From positions 186,001 to 250,000 of the forward strand of contig NZ_JABMCC010000101.1 in the NCBI RefSeq assembly GCF_013359905.1: a stretch of 64,000 bases of DNA. Direction: 5' to 3'. Origin of the DNA: Paenibacillus taichungensis (GTDB taxonomy: Bacteria > Bacillota > Bacilli > Paenibacillales > Paenibacillaceae). Both the position numbers and the translations under genes were made by a program. How positions within the stretch are numbered: the stretch's first letter is position 1; each line of letters starts with the position of its first letter. Below are positions 16,093 through 25,199 of the stretch, one piece after another. A model generated the notes under the pieces. That model saw only the letters and a list, made by a program, of their open reading frames with translations, ran no database searches and was not told the origin of the DNA.

Positions 16093-16896
16093 TTAAGTAT
16101 AGATGGAAAGACGAGGTACAAGCTCGGTAAAACGGTATAGCTGCGCCGGACGCTGTGAGTATTGATTGGAGCTTAGCAGGTTGCCCTCTTCATCCCGAAC
16201 CTCTTCCACAATGCCTTTGCGGCTGCGAGTTGAAGTGATCTTCCGAATGAAATTAGGTTCTTCAAAGTCAGGTACAACACTCTGAATCACTTGGTATAAC
16301 TCACTTAGTGTAAAATCACGAGGCAGGAACTGTCGTGCAATCGTCGTTTCCAGCATTTGCTGTTGAATACGCCGGTACGCATCTTCTATAATCGTCCGAT
16401 GATCAAAGGCAAGCTCAAGCTCTTGCAATGCTTCCTGAATCGTAAATAATCCAACATCCTCAGCATCATCTGCCGCCTGACGGTGTTCCAGCATCCATTC
16501 CTCTACCAGTGCAAAAAACGCATGTGAGATAATCCATCCTCTGGGGTCACGCCCAGGCTGACTATATACATTCAAATACTCCAGATGTCCGCCGTCCACA
16601 CCTGTCTCTTCCATCAACTCGCGCTTTGCAGCACCATAGATGGATTCATTTTCCTGACAAAATCCACCTGGCAACGCCCATCTTCCCGCAAAAGGCCATC
16701 CTTTGCGTTTGATCAGCATGACCTTCAACTCCCGGATGGGAAGTGTCTTGGTTACCGTCTTACGCTCCCGCTTGGTCAAGGTGAACATAACGATATCCGC
16801 GGGAACACCATCGGGTGTACGATATTTCTTGGAACTATAGGCACGTGCTGCCTGTTCATCGCTTTCAGCATTGAATTGTTCGTAGTTTTCGCTCAT
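16093..16896 (-). CDS. Nudix hydrolase with C-terminal winged-helix region (NrtR-like)
   Basis: A 267-residue protein. The Nudix domain (about 30-175) has a complete Nudix box, G78-x5-E84-x7-R92-E93-x2-E96-E97-x-G99, so hydrolase activity is plausible. The C-terminal 85 residues (RQFLPRDFTLSELYQVIQSVV, then FIRKITSTRSRKGIVEEV) fit the winged-helix domain of NrtR-type ADP-ribose-sensing repressors of NAD genes. ATG 16896 is chosen over the GTG three codons earlier because GGTGG precedes it. Its own promoter carries a perfect palindrome. Position at the head of pncA and pncB fits a regulator of NAD salvage, though a pure ADP-ribose pyrophosphatase is the alternative. Confidence 0.85.
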   Translation of the reverse strand: MSENYEQFNAESDEQAARAYSSKKYRTPDGVPADIVMFTLTKRERKTVTKTLPIRELKVMLIKRKGWPFAGRWALPGGFCQENESIYGAAKRELMEETGVDGGHLEYLNVYSQPGRDPRGWIISHAFFALVEEWMLEHRQAADDAEDVGLFTIQEALQELELAFDHRTIIEDAYRRIQQQMLETTIARQFLPRDFTLSELYQVIQSVVPDFEEPNFIRKITSTRSRKGIVEEVRDEEGNLLSSNQYSQRPAQLYRFTELVPRLSIYT

Positions 16897-16930
16897 GGGC
16901 ACCACCGACTATTCTCATTTTGATATTTTC

Positions 16931-16958
16931 ATTATGACATAATAATATCTTTTGTCAA
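16931..16958 (-). promoter_or_regulatory. Promoter with ATTATG-a-CATAAT operator before the Nudix gene
   Basis: On the minus strand TTGACA (16958-16953), 16 bases, CATAAT (16936-16931). The -10 is one half of the perfect palindrome ATTATGaCATAAT (16931-16943), and GATATT/AATATC flank it (16922-16927, 16944-16949). Promoter and operator overlap the end of the upstream thioesterase gene. Confidence 0.7.
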
Positions 16959-17380
16959 CCTTGGGATTCCGTGTTTTGCGCTTTTACTCGCGCTATACGA
17001 AATGTAGCTGTTGCCATACACCCCAACGTGCCAGATGCATCCCGGACCTCAGATTGTGCCGTCACACTACGCCCCGCTTGATGAAGGATCGTTGATGTCA
17101 CGATTAATTCCCCTTGTTTCATGGGTGCCAAGAAATGAACATTCAGATTAGTGGTCACACAACTGTCTACTGCCATTGCGGCTGTAGCTACCATGCCCAT
17201 GCACTGATCCATCAGAGACGTCAGCACTCCACCATGAATAATCCCCATGGAGTTAGTGTGGTGTTCGCCCGCTGTCAGCGCGATCTGTACTTCTTCTCCG
17301 TCACCTTTAATAAACCGACAACCGAGGAAGCCCCAAAATCTTCCGTTTCCTTCTGCAACCATTTTGTCCAAAATACCCAT
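16955..17380 (-). CDS. PaaI-family hotdog thioesterase
   Basis: A 141-residue single hotdog-fold protein. The PaaI/4HBT signature is visible in HHTNSMGIIHGGVLTSLMDQCMGMVA (residues about 40-65; N43, H49, G50, G51 and D57 line the active site in the family) and LNVHFLAPMKQGEL. Members hydrolyse acyl- or aryl-CoA thioesters in the cytosol; the natural substrate cannot be told. The last bases of the gene overlap the promoter of the Nudix gene, so separate transcription of the two is likely. Confidence 0.88.
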   Translation of the reverse strand: MGILDKMVAEGNGRFWGFLGCRFIKGDGEEVQIALTAGEHHTNSMGIIHGGVLTSLMDQCMGMVATAAMAVDSCVTTNLNVHFLAPMKQGELIVTSTILHQAGRSVTAQSEVRDASGTLGCMATATFRIARVKAQNTESQG

Positions 17381-17587
17381 ATTGATTTCCCCTTTAGTGC
17401 ACTTTAAGTATAAAGCCCATGATGTATGTTGTTGTTGATTTTACCAGCATTGATTCTTTTCGTAGTTGATCTAAAGTGCTTGGTTATTATATTAAGCCTG
17501 CTCTTACGGAACAGGTCTTATCCAGTGAATTTGTCTTGATCAGCCCACCACACAAAATAACCCCACCACGTGGAGTCTGAGATGATC

Positions 17588-17614
17588 AAAAAAGGCGCGG
17601 ACTGCGTCCGCACC
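17588..17614 (-). terminator. Terminator of ricA
   Basis: On the minus strand GGTGCGGAC (17614-17606) and GTCCGCGCC (17602-17594) enclose GCA and are followed by TTTTTT. It starts 11 bases after the ricA stop. Confidence 0.92.
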
Positions 17615-17625
17615 CTTCCGTTCAC

Positions 17626-18090
17626 TTACCCGCAGCTAGTCGGAGGCGTATCCGTACCTGCCTCCACGTTCACTTTCTCGGAGACGGTATCCCGGATTAC
17701 AGAAATAACAAGCTGAAGCAAATAATTGATATCACTTTGACTTTGCTGGAATTCTGTAACAAGTGGAATGCCGTCCAACTCTGCCTGCAGATCCTCAATT
17801 TCCTGTTCAATTTTGCTGACCATGTCTGCATTTTTGAAGCTTTCAAAAGCAACGATTTCCTTTTGTTTCTTTTTAATCGTTGCAATCAATTGCTGGATGC
17901 GTTCATGATCACGAATTTTGGACTCAGCCTGTTGGAACTGTTTAACTTCTTCGCTTGTTCCAAGCATATCAGCCAATTCTTTGGCTTTTCCCATAATGTC
18001 GTCGCGTATGACCAGATTGCGCGTATCGTAGGTAGGCATTCCATAATGGTTGTACTGCACTTCTTCCTGCGCCACTCGAAATCGCTCCAT
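17626..18090 (-). CDS. ricA: RicA (YmcA) regulatory iron-sulfur containing protein
   Basis: A 154-residue helical YlbF/YmcA-family protein. The C-terminal half matches B. subtilis YmcA closely in layout (LDGIPLVTEFQQSQSDINYLLQLVISVIRDTVSEKV), and a cysteine stands next to last (SCG), like the cysteine that helps ligate Fe-S clusters in the RicAFT (YmcA-YlbF-YaaT) complex. In Bacillus this complex promotes RNase Y-dependent mRNA maturation, competence, sporulation and biofilm formation. It follows miaB as in B. subtilis. The start is uncertain: neither ATG 18090 nor ATG 18039 has a good ribosome site, and family alignment would allow the shorter form. Confidence 0.88.
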   Translation of the reverse strand: MERFRVAQEEVQYNHYGMPTYDTRNLVIRDDIMGKAKELADMLGTSEEVKQFQQAESKIRDHERIQQLIATIKKKQKEIVAFESFKNADMVSKIEQEIEDLQAELDGIPLVTEFQQSQSDINYLLQLVISVIRDTVSEKVNVEAGTDTPPTSCG

Positions 18091-18149
18091 TCTATGAGAT
18101 GATATAAGATGAACTACTCGATTGCACTAAGCTTAGTTGACTGCTCGAG

Positions 18150-18302
18150 TGACCGCTACGGTTACGGATCGTTCTTTTGATCGCTGTTGTCTCCAAGTTT
18201 TTCTGATTGTGATGGACCGTGTTTAAAATTTGGAGACAAAGGCGAACGCTTCGCTTCTACAGAATCGATTCCGTCACCTTCGCTACGCTAGGCCGTAACC
18301 CG
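18150..18302. repeat. Nested inverted-repeat intergenic element between miaB and ricA
   Basis: Outer arms GGTTACGG (18160-18167) and CCGTAACC (18293-18300) enclose inner arms TGTCTCCAA (18188-18196) and TTGGAGACA (18230-18238). Further small palindromes follow (GCGAA-cgc-TTCGC, GAATCGATTC). There is no T tract and no open frame with a ribosome site. It may be a dispersed intergenic repeat or a structured RNA. Confidence 0.6.
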
Positions 18303-18341
18303 CCAAGTGCAAAAAGAATTTCATCTTATTAGGTTTGTGTA

Positions 18342-19898
18342 TTACTGATTGGCGGCTACTGGCTCTGTGAGCAGGTTACCCCGAATATAGAAAGTCATTG
18401 GATCGGTGATTTCCACATGTACAAAAGTACCGATCAATTCTTTAGGTCCTTCAAAGTGCACCAGCTTGTTGCTGCGTGTACGTCCTGCCAGAACATTGGA
18501 ATTCCGTTTGCTTTCACCCTCGACCAGCACCTCAACAACCTTGCCGCGCTGCTTCTCATTGCTGCTATGGCTGTATGCGTTGATCGTCTCGTTCAAACGT
18601 TTCAAACGTTCCTTCTTCACGTCCATGGGCACGTTATCCTCCATCACTGCAGCAGGTGTACCTTCGCGCGGAGAGTAGATAAATGTATAGGCAAAGTCGT
18701 AGCCAACTTCCTTGACTAGTGACAGCGTATCTTCGAACTGCTCTTCCGTCTCCCCCGGAAAACCTACGATAATATCAGTGGTTAACACGACATCTGGAAT
18801 TGCAGTTTTAATTTTGTCAGCAAGCTTCAGGTAGTGTTCCCGACTGTACTTGCGGCTCATACGTTTCAGCACTTCCGTGCTGCCAGACTGCACAGGCAGA
18901 TGGATATGTTCCACCAGGTTCCCGCCCTTCGCAAGCACCTCAATCAGATGATCATCGAAGTCACGTGGATGACTGGTTGTAAACCGAACCCGTGGAATAT
19001 CGATTTTGCGGATATCATCCATCAGGTCACCGAAACTGTATTTCAGATCCGTAAAATCCTTGCCATAAGCATTGACGTTCTGGCCGAGGAGCGTGATTTC
19101 CTTGAAGCCTTGTCTTGCCAGTTCGCGAACTTCAGCAATGACATCTTCCGGACGTCGACTGCGCTCTTTTCCCCGTGTGAACGGGACGATGCAATATGTA
19201 CAGAACTTGTCGCAACCATACATAATGTTCACCCAGCCGCGCATGCCCTCACGTTTTTTCGGTAGGTTCTCAATGATGTCGCCTTCCTTGGACCATACCT
19301 CAACAACCATTTCTTTACTGAACAGTGCTTCCTGAATCAGATGTGGCAGCCGATGCACGTTGTGTGTACCAAAAATCATATCCACAAAGCCATGCTTCTG
19401 CATGATCCGGTTCACGACGCCTTCTTCCTGCGACATACAACCACACACACCCAGCAATAAGCCTGGACGTTCGGTTTTCAAGGTTTTCAGATGGCCCAGC
19501 TCACCAAACACTTTATCTTCCGCATTTTCCCGAATCGCACATGTGTTTAACAGAATGATATCTGCCTCTTTGCGATCCTCGGTAGCCTGATACCCCATTG
19601 ATTCAAGTAACCCTTTAATGGTCTCCGAATCATGCTCGTTCATCTGGCATCCGTACGTATATACGATATAGTGTTTGCCTTTCCCCACGTTTTTCAGTTC
19701 ATCGGGTACGGCCGTTTCATAAAGCACCTGGACGTCTTCCTTGCCCCGTTGTTTCTCCTGACGATGATTGGGTTCCGACTTGATGTTAATCTCCCGGCCC
19801 CGGATTCTTATCTTTTTGCTGAATTCATCTTGCGAAATTACTTTGGCATCGGAGAAATCAAAATATTGGGAGTAATCCTTTTTTGAGTCTTTAGCCAT
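18342..19898 (-). CDS. miaB: tRNA-2-methylthio-N6-dimethylallyladenosine synthase
   Basis: A 518-residue radical-SAM methylthiotransferase that adds a methylthio group to i6A37 of tRNA using two [4Fe-4S] clusters. The N-terminal UPF0004 domain has its cluster cysteines in [22 protein letters not shown] and [11 protein letters not shown]. The radical-SAM motif is [17 protein letters not shown]. The TRAM domain ends the chain ([14 protein letters not shown]). An extra N-terminal stretch of about 65 residues is typical of Bacillales MiaB. AAGGAGTGACC lies upstream of ATG 19898. ricA, encoding another Fe-S protein, is downstream. Confidence 0.97.
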   Translation of the reverse strand: MAKDSKKDYSQYFDFSDAKVISQDEFSKKIRIRGREINIKSEPNHRQEKQRGKEDVQVLYETAVPDELKNVGKGKHYIVYTYGCQMNEHDSETIKGLLESMGYQATEDRKEADIILLNTCAIRENAEDKVFGELGHLKTLKTERPGLLLGVCGCMSQEEGVVNRIMQKHGFVDMIFGTHNVHRLPHLIQEALFSKEMVVEVWSKEGDIIENLPKKREGMRGWVNIMYGCDKFCTYCIVPFTRGKERSRRPEDVIAEVRELARQGFKEITLLGQNVNAYGKDFTDLKYSFGDLMDDIRKIDIPRVRFTTSHPRDFDDHLIEVLAKGGNLVEHIHLPVQSGSTEVLKRMSRKYSREHYLKLADKIKTAIPDVVLTTDIIVGFPGETEEQFEDTLSLVKEVGYDFAYTFIYSPREGTPAAVMEDNVPMDVKKERLKRLNETINAYSHSSNEKQRGKVVEVLVEGESKRNSNVLAGRTRSNKLVHFEGPKELIGTFVHVEITDPMTFYIRGNLLTEPVAANQ

Positions 19899-20000
19899 TT
19901 CCTTCGGTCACTCCTTACAGCCTCTATTAATAAAAAATCGTTATTTCATCTTGTTTCACGTGATTTGCACGCTTTATACATCAAAAGAGCATTACAGCAA

Positions 20001-20009
20001 ATTATAACA
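20001..20009 (-). promoter_or_regulatory. Extended -10 promoter of miaB
   Basis: On the minus strand TGTTATAAT (20009-20001) is an extended -10 element; no good -35 is present. Transcription would start about 95 bases ahead of miaB. The rest of the gap down to 19899 shows nothing further. Confidence 0.6.
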
Positions 20010-20093
20010 TGAATTGGGCTGTAGTTCCACATCCAAAGCCGCTGCCTCTTCGCCTCATTCGAAATCCCCGCCGGTGTGCTAAACAGCCCGAAA

Positions 20094-20154
20094 ACACAAA
20101 AACCTGAGCTATCCTCAGGTCGAATGTAGCGACGCTGTGGATATACTCAGGTTT
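20094..20154 (-). terminator. Terminator of pduL
   Basis: On the minus strand AAACCTGAG (20154-20146) pairs with CTCAGGTT (20108-20101), followed by TTTTGTG. A short alternative hairpin CCTGAG/CTCAGG (20103-20118) shares the distal arm. Confidence 0.75.
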
Positions 20155-20205
20155 ATAAGTTCATTCAAACCGCCAGGATCACGGCTGAAGATTGGTTCCA
20201 TGTGA

Positions 20206-20778
20206 TTAGTCGATGATTTCAGCAGTATCGCCGTTACGAGCGCCAGCTGCATTAGCTTCATCCGTATCAATATGCATGTCCAGTGCAAAGGAGTCCGATA
20301 CACGAGCCAGTACATTTTCCAGTACCAGACCACGATCTCCACCCAGACGAACTTTCAGCAATTGTTTGTCCTCAATACCCCATTTAGCAGCATCAGAAGT
20401 ATGGAAGTGGATGTGACGAGCAGCAACGATAACACCTTTATCGATTGTAACTTCGCCAGCAGGTCCTTTAATTGTGATACCTGGAGTACCTTCGATGCTT
20501 CCGGATTCACGTACAGGTGCCTTAACACCAATAGCGAAAGAGTCTGTCATTGAGATTTCCAGTTGCGTTTCCGGACGAACAGGTCCAAGGATACGCACTT
20601 TATCAAACTGTCCTTTTGAACCAATAACCGCTACGGTTTCGTTAGCAGCATATTGTCCTGGTTGGGACAGAGGTTTAAACTCAGTCAATTCGTAGCCTTT
20701 ACCAAACAAAATTTCAACGTGCTCTTGAGATACATGAATGTGACGGGCAGACACGCCCACAGGTACTGTTTTGCTCAT
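20206..20778 (-). CDS. pduL: Phosphate propanoyltransferase (PduL-type phosphotransacylase)
   Basis: A 190-residue protein of two PduL beta-barrel repeats. It exchanges acyl-CoA and acyl phosphate. The zinc/catalytic histidines appear in GVSARHIHVSQEH (first repeat) and VAARHIHFHTSDAAKWG (second repeat). There is no N-terminal encapsulation peptide and no microcompartment gene nearby, so this is a housekeeping cytosolic form acting as an acetate/propionate phosphotransacylase. ATG 20778 is chosen because GGAG precedes it and the family sequence starts there. TATAAT is readable at 20844-20839. Its own terminator makes it monocistronic. Confidence 0.93.
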   Translation of the reverse strand: MSKTVPVGVSARHIHVSQEHVEILFGKGYELTEFKPLSQPGQYAANETVAVIGSKGQFDKVRILGPVRPETQLEISMTDSFAIGVKAPVRESGSIEGTPGITIKGPAGEVTIDKGVIVAARHIHFHTSDAAKWGIEDKQLLKVRLGGDRGLVLENVLARVSDSFALDMHIDTDEANAAGARNGDTAEIID

Positions 20779-20990
20779 TGTGAATTTCACTCCTTGTTTA
20801 TCTATGGCCTGTAGCCAGGCTCTTAACAATCCTATGGTATTATACCCCTTTTTGAGGTGAAATGAAAACGAACTGCTGAAAATTCATGAAATACACTTAT
20901 TTTGCAATCATTAATCCCTAACATTTGGTAAATCCGTCTAAGATGTACGACTTTTGCTTTCAGTTCGTTTTATTCAGATGGCCAACAGTA

Positions 20991-21977
20991 TCATGATTTC
21001 CCATGTTCCATCTTCAAATTTTTCTCCGGCAAGTTTTCTCCTAAATAACTCATCGCATTGCCCCACATCCAACCTCGAACGATTGATTCGTCGTAGTGCT
21101 TGAGCAGCGTATTTATCAGCTTTGGATACTGCCCGGTATGTTCAAGCGAATGGATATACGTAGCAATTCCGTCAAAATCAGACCCCATCATCAGATGATG
21201 CTCCCCACCCAGGGAACATATCCGTTCAATATGAGGCAGTAGATCCTCAATACATACTTCGCCTTCTTGCTTCACAAACCACGGCACAAACGTCAGTCCG
21301 ATGCGCCCTTCCCGGGCAATAATAGCTCGAATCTGATCATCCTTCAAATTACGCACATGCGGGCAGATGGCATAACTGTTGGAATGCGAAGCGATAAAAG
21401 GACGTTCACTAAGGTCAGCAAGTTCCCAAAAGCCTTTTTCGGTCAGATGCGAAACATCCAGCAGCATGCCGATTTGGTTACACAGTTGAACCAGCTCCCT
21501 GCCCTTCTCCGTAAGTCCCGCTCCACGCTTCTCTAGTACACCATCAGCTGCCCAATTGGCATAGTTCCAGGTAAGCCCAACGATCCGTACACCCATTTGA
21601 TAACATAACTCCAGATAAAAGAGATTGCCTTCCAGTCCATCTACACCCTCAAGTGTGAGTAGCCCCCATGGTCTGTCCGTCTGCCCGATCTGCGTAAGCT
21701 GTTCTCGCCATAATAATGTATGTGTGCCTTCAGTTCGTTCTTTGGTTATCTCCACTCGCTTGCGGTAGATGTCCAACTGGCCCATCACATGTTCAAACTT
21801 GCCTCTGCCAAGCACTTCGGGCAAATAGATTGCAAAGGCCTGTAAACCAATGTTACCTTCCCTCATACGTTCCAGATTCACATCCAGCTGTGAAGCATTT
21901 TCAAATGAATGGCTAGGGTTCATCAGCATTTTACTCAAAGCATCACAATGAAAATCGGCTACTCGCCAGTTGTGCAT
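20991..21977 (-). CDS. M19-family membrane dipeptidase (renal dipeptidase-like)
   Basis: A 328-residue metallopeptidase. Zinc ligands of the family are visible: H-x-D in ADFHCDALSK (residues about 9-12), the bridging glutamate in LTLEGVDGLEG, histidines in LDVSHLTEKG and IASHSNS, and the aspartate in MGSDFDGI. Bacterial members cleave dipeptides, some D-amino acid containing. ATG 21977 is chosen because AAGGAG lies 8 bases upstream (TTG one codon earlier is also in range). No signal peptide, so cytosolic. It lies between spoVS and pduL, the position held by tdh-kbl in B. subtilis. Confidence 0.93.
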   Translation of the reverse strand: MHNWRVADFHCDALSKMLMNPSHSFENASQLDVNLERMREGNIGLQAFAIYLPEVLGRGKFEHVMGQLDIYRKRVEITKERTEGTHTLLWREQLTQIGQTDRPWGLLTLEGVDGLEGNLFYLELCYQMGVRIVGLTWNYANWAADGVLEKRGAGLTEKGRELVQLCNQIGMLLDVSHLTEKGFWELADLSERPFIASHSNSYAICPHVRNLKDDQIRAIIAREGRIGLTFVPWFVKQEGEVCIEDLLPHIERICSLGGEHHLMMGSDFDGIATYIHSLEHTGQYPKLINTLLKHYDESIVRGWMWGNAMSYLGENLPEKNLKMEHGKS

Positions 21978-22021
21978 CAAAATCTCTCCTTCTACACGGT
22001 TATGTTATGGAATTAAAACGC

Positions 22022-22051
22022 AAAAAAACCTGTCTACTTCGTAAACAGGTT
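22022..22051 (-). terminator. Terminator of spoVS
   Basis: On the minus strand GAACCTGT and ACAGGTT (22051-22027) enclose a short loop and are followed by TTTTTTG. Confidence 0.88.
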
Positions 22052-22070
22052 CAATGCATAAACGCATGTA

Positions 22071-22331
22071 TTATCTGGGCTCCACAATCAGCTTAATGGC
22101 CGTTCGGTCCTCGCCGTCGATCACAATGTCTGTAAAAGCTGGAATACAAATCAAGTCAACTCCGCTTGGTGCTACAAATCCCCGGGCTATCGCTACCGCT
22201 TTAATGGCTTGGTTCAGTGCTCCCGCTCCAATTGCCTGCAGTTCAGCATTTCCACGTTCACGAAGAACACCTGCAAGAGCGCCGGCTACGGAATTGGGAT
22301 TGGACTTTGCTGAAACTTTTAATACTTCCAT
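22071..22331 (-). CDS. spoVS: Stage V sporulation protein S
   Basis: An 86-residue Alba-like protein, nearly invariant among spore formers (MEVLKVSAKSNPNSVAGALA at the start, IKLIVEPR at the end). It affects spore coat assembly, septation and later sporulation stages; the biochemical role is not settled. ATG 22331 stands behind AGGGAGGT at ideal spacing. A SigH-type promoter lies upstream, consistent with the known SigH control of spoVS in B. subtilis. It follows ymdB as in Bacillus. Confidence 0.97.
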   Translation of the reverse strand: MEVLKVSAKSNPNSVAGALAGVLRERGNAELQAIGAGALNQAIKAVAIARGFVAPSGVDLICIPAFTDIVIDGEDRTAIKLIVEPR

Positions 22332-22383
22332 GGTAAGTACCTCCCTGGGAATGTTGAATGTTTGTTTCCACTTACTAGATGTT

Positions 22384-22410
22384 ATTCGCGGGAGGCAAAA
22401 AAATTCCTTC
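22384..22410 (-). promoter_or_regulatory. SigH-type promoter of spoVS
   Basis: On the minus strand GAAGGAATT (with AGGAATT at 22408-22402), 14 bases, GAAT (22387-22384), close to the SigH consensus RnAGGAwwT-N11-RnnGAAT. It lies inside the gap after ymdB, 53 bases before the start codon. Confidence 0.78.
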
Positions 22411-22448
22411 TTTTTAGACGGGTTTCCCTGCAAAATGGGACAATACCC

Positions 22449-23243
22449 CTATTCCATGCGCCACTCGTCCTCCATCAGACGAATTTTCTCAATGCGTGTT
22501 GCAGCACCTGTGGCTTCATCAATCTCCACAAATACACCGTGGAAATGCCATTTGCCATCATCAACAACAAATCGTACCGGAAGCTGAGTGTAGAACTTGC
22601 GAAGCACCGCTTCACGCTCCATGCCCAATATGCCGTCACGCGGCCCCACCATACCCGCGTCGGTTAAATAAGCTGTTCCTCCAGGCAAAATACGATCATC
22701 GTTGCTCTGCACATGTGTATGTGTACCTACGACCAGCGATGCACGTCCATCCAGATGCCAGCCCATGGCAATCTTCTCTGACGTGGCTTCAGCATGCATA
22801 TCGACTAGTATGCATTTATGGTCTTGACGCAGTTCATCCACAATCTCATCGGCAACGCGGAATGGACAATCCAGAGCAGGCAGGAACGTCCGGCCCTGCA
22901 GGTTGACAATCGCCAGCTCCTTGCCTTCTCCTTTGACTACCGTGTACCCTCTGCCTGGCGTTCCCGGAGGGAAGTTCGCAGGACGAATCATACGTGGCTC
23001 ATCATCTATAAAATCAAATATGTCCTTATTGTCCCAGGTATGGTTACCAAGGGTGATGCCATGCACACCCCAGTTGAAAAATTCATTCGCAATTGCCCCA
23101 GTAATTCCCCGGCCTGCCGCTGCATTTTCCCCATTTACAATGACCACATGTGGCTTATACTTCGTTTTGAGGTAGGGCAAGTTCTCCTTCAGTGCCTTAC
23201 GCCCCACATTCCCCACAATATCACCAATAAACAATACTTTCAT
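22449..23243 (-). CDS. ymdB: YmdB family metallophosphoesterase (2',3'-cyclic-nucleotide phosphodiesterase)
   Basis: A 264-residue calcineurin-like phosphoesterase (TIGR00282). Metal-binding motifs appear in order: GDIVGNVGR (D8), VIVNGENAAAGRG, LGNHTWDNKD, VDMHAEAT and VGTHTHVQSND. In B. subtilis YmdB hydrolyses cyclic nucleotides and controls the switch between biofilm and motility. AGGAGG lies 7 bases before ATG 23243. It follows rny as in Bacillus. A TATAAT at the expected place (minus strand, downstream of TTGATA) suggests its own promoter in addition. Confidence 0.95.
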   Translation of the reverse strand: MKVLFIGDIVGNVGRKALKENLPYLKTKYKPHVVIVNGENAAAGRGITGAIANEFFNWGVHGITLGNHTWDNKDIFDFIDDEPRMIRPANFPPGTPGRGYTVVKGEGKELAIVNLQGRTFLPALDCPFRVADEIVDELRQDHKCILVDMHAEATSEKIAMGWHLDGRASLVVGTHTHVQSNDDRILPGGTAYLTDAGMVGPRDGILGMEREAVLRKFYTQLPVRFVVDDGKWHFHGVFVEIDEATGAATRIEKIRLMEDEWRME

Positions 23244-23364
23244 TTTACTGCCTCCTTAATCCCTACCATGCGCAGCCTTCTTCAAAGCATCCGAAACTTC
23301 GCAGGACCTCTATCTCTTGCTCATCAATTTTATTATAAAAATGCCTTTTAACAGGCTATCAACA

Positions 23365-23397
23365 GGAAAAGTGGCCCACTACTGCGGCCACTTTTCC
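23365..23397 (-). terminator. Hairpin terminator of rny
   Basis: GGAAAAGTGGCC (23365-23376) and GGCCACTTTTCC (23386-23397) are a perfect 12-base-pair stem. The T tract is inside the stem and the tail is poor, so termination may be partial. Confidence 0.7.
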
Positions 23398-23405
23398 GTA
23401 ATGCT

Positions 23406-24947
23406 CTATTTTGCGTATTCAACCGCACGGGTTTCCCGGATGACGGTGACCTTGATGTGACCCGGATAATCGAGTTCGTTCTCGATCATCTTCGTGATGT
23501 CACGTGCGAGGCGGAAGGCTTCAGCATCGTCGATTTTCTCAGGCTGTACCATGACGCGAACTTCGCGTCCGGCCTGAATGGCATACGATTTCTCGACACC
23601 TTCGAACGATTCCGAAATTTCTTCCAGCTTCTCCAGTCGTTTGATATACGTTTCCAGCGTTTCGCGGCGTGCGCCTGGTCTTGCTGCGGAGAGCGCATCT
23701 GCTGCGCCAACCAACATGGCAATAACCGAAGTCGCTTCGCAATCCCCGTGATGGGACGCGATACTGTTGATTACAACCGGATGTTCTTTGTATTTCTTCG
23801 CTAGTTCCACGCCGATTTCGACGTGTGATCCTTCCACTTCGTGATCCAGCGCTTTACCAATGTCATGCAATAGACCTGCACGTCTTGCTAGGGTTACGTC
23901 TTCTCCGAGTTCGCCAGCCATCAATCCAGCCAGATAAGCGACTTCCATCGAATGTTTCAAGACGTTTTGACCGTAGCTTGTACGGAACTTCAACCGGCCC
24001 AGAATTTTAATCAAGTCCGGATGCAGACCATGCACGCCCACTTCAAAGGTAGCTTGCTCACCGTATTCACGGATACGCTCATCCACTTCTTTGCGGGATT
24101 TCTCCACCATCTCTTCAATCCGTGCCGGGTGAATACGTCCATCAGCCACCAGTTTTTCGAGGGCAGTACGGGCGATTTCACGGCGAATCGGGTCAAAGCC
24201 CGACAGAATAACAGCTTCTGGCGTATCATCGATAATGAGGTCAATCCCTGTAAGGGTTTCAAGCGCACGGATGTTACGTCCTTCACGACCGATAATCCGG
24301 CCTTTCATTTCTTCATTTGGCAAAGTAACAACGGATACCGTTGTTTCGGCCACGTGGTCAGCCGCACAGCGTTGGATAGCGAGTGTAATAATCTCGCGGG
24401 ACTTTTTGTCCGCTTCTTCCTTCGCTTGCTGTTCAATGTCCTTGATCATTTGAGCCGTCTCATGACGAACTTCCTGTTCTACGTTGGACAGTATGATACT
24501 GCGTGCGTCTTCCATAGTGAGGTTGGATATGCGCTCCAGCTCCGTCACCTGGTTTTTGTAGATCATCTCGATCTGCTGCTGTGTCTCATCAATTCGTTTC
24601 TCTTTGTTAGCCACTTGCTCTTCTTTACGTTCGAGTGATTCCAATTTTTTATCCAGCGACTCTTCTTTTTGCAACAATCGTCTTTCTTGTCGTTGAATTT
24701 CGTTCCGACGTTCACGAGTGTCTTTTTCAGCTTCGGCGCGAATGCGATGGATTTCGTCCTTCGCTTCCAGCACCGTTTCTTTCTTCAGTGCCTCTGCCTC
24801 TTTCTTCGCGTTCTCCACGATTTGCACGGCAGCTTGTTCCGCACTGGAGATTTTAGCCTCTGCAAGAGATTTGCGAATAAAATACCCTACTCCGAACCCA
24901 ATAACGAGCGCGGCCACAACGAGAACGATCGTGATTACGATGTCCAT
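23406..24947 (-). CDS. rny: Ribonuclease Y
   Basis: A 513-residue membrane-anchored endoribonuclease that starts decay of many mRNAs. The order is: N-terminal membrane helix (about 3-25), long coiled coil (30-200), KH domain ([19 protein letters not shown]), HD domain with [12 protein letters not shown] and SHHGDCEAT, and the conserved C-terminal domain. ATG 24947 is chosen because AGGAGG lies 8 bases upstream; the GTG three codons earlier is inside that site's spacing. The leader contains a promoter followed by a terminator-like hairpin. ymdB follows. Confidence 0.97.
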   Translation of the reverse strand: MDIVITIVLVVAALVIGFGVGYFIRKSLAEAKISSAEQAAVQIVENAKKEAEALKKETVLEAKDEIHRIRAEAEKDTRERRNEIQRQERRLLQKEESLDKKLESLERKEEQVANKEKRIDETQQQIEMIYKNQVTELERISNLTMEDARSIILSNVEQEVRHETAQMIKDIEQQAKEEADKKSREIITLAIQRCAADHVAETTVSVVTLPNEEMKGRIIGREGRNIRALETLTGIDLIIDDTPEAVILSGFDPIRREIARTALEKLVADGRIHPARIEEMVEKSRKEVDERIREYGEQATFEVGVHGLHPDLIKILGRLKFRTSYGQNVLKHSMEVAYLAGLMAGELGEDVTLARRAGLLHDIGKALDHEVEGSHVEIGVELAKKYKEHPVVINSIASHHGDCEATSVIAMLVGAADALSAARPGARRETLETYIKRLEKLEEISESFEGVEKSYAIQAGREVRVMVQPEKIDDAEAFRLARDITKMIENELDYPGHIKVTVIRETRAVEYAK

Positions 24948-25134
24948 ACTGTTCACCTCCTCGTTGGTTCCTCCAAGGCACTCCTTGGGTCAATTTGTTG
25001 TTTTCAAGCCTTACATATTTTTGGGAATAACGAATACTCACGGCGATCCCCCGCCGATTTTCATTTCACATGTACATGCTTCCATGTACTATTCACCGTT
25101 TCCAGCGAACCCATAATCATGAATGGTATAAATC

Positions 25135-25174
25135 TTAAAAAACAGAAACCGCTTTTTTGGAAGGAAAAAGGGTT
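25135..25174 (-). terminator. Terminator-like hairpin between recX and rny
   Basis: On the minus strand AACCCTTTTT (25174-25165) pairs with AAAAAAGCGGTT (25158-25147), followed by TCTGTTTTTT. It lies downstream of the candidate rny promoter (25200-25229), so it may act as an attenuator of rny as well as the recX terminator. Confidence 0.6.
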
Positions 25175-25199
25175 GTCCATTTCTTACAGACTCATGTCC

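Noticed and set aside
20206..20778. Bacterial microcompartment locus around pduL
   Set aside because: No shell protein or signature enzyme nearby and no encapsulation peptide.
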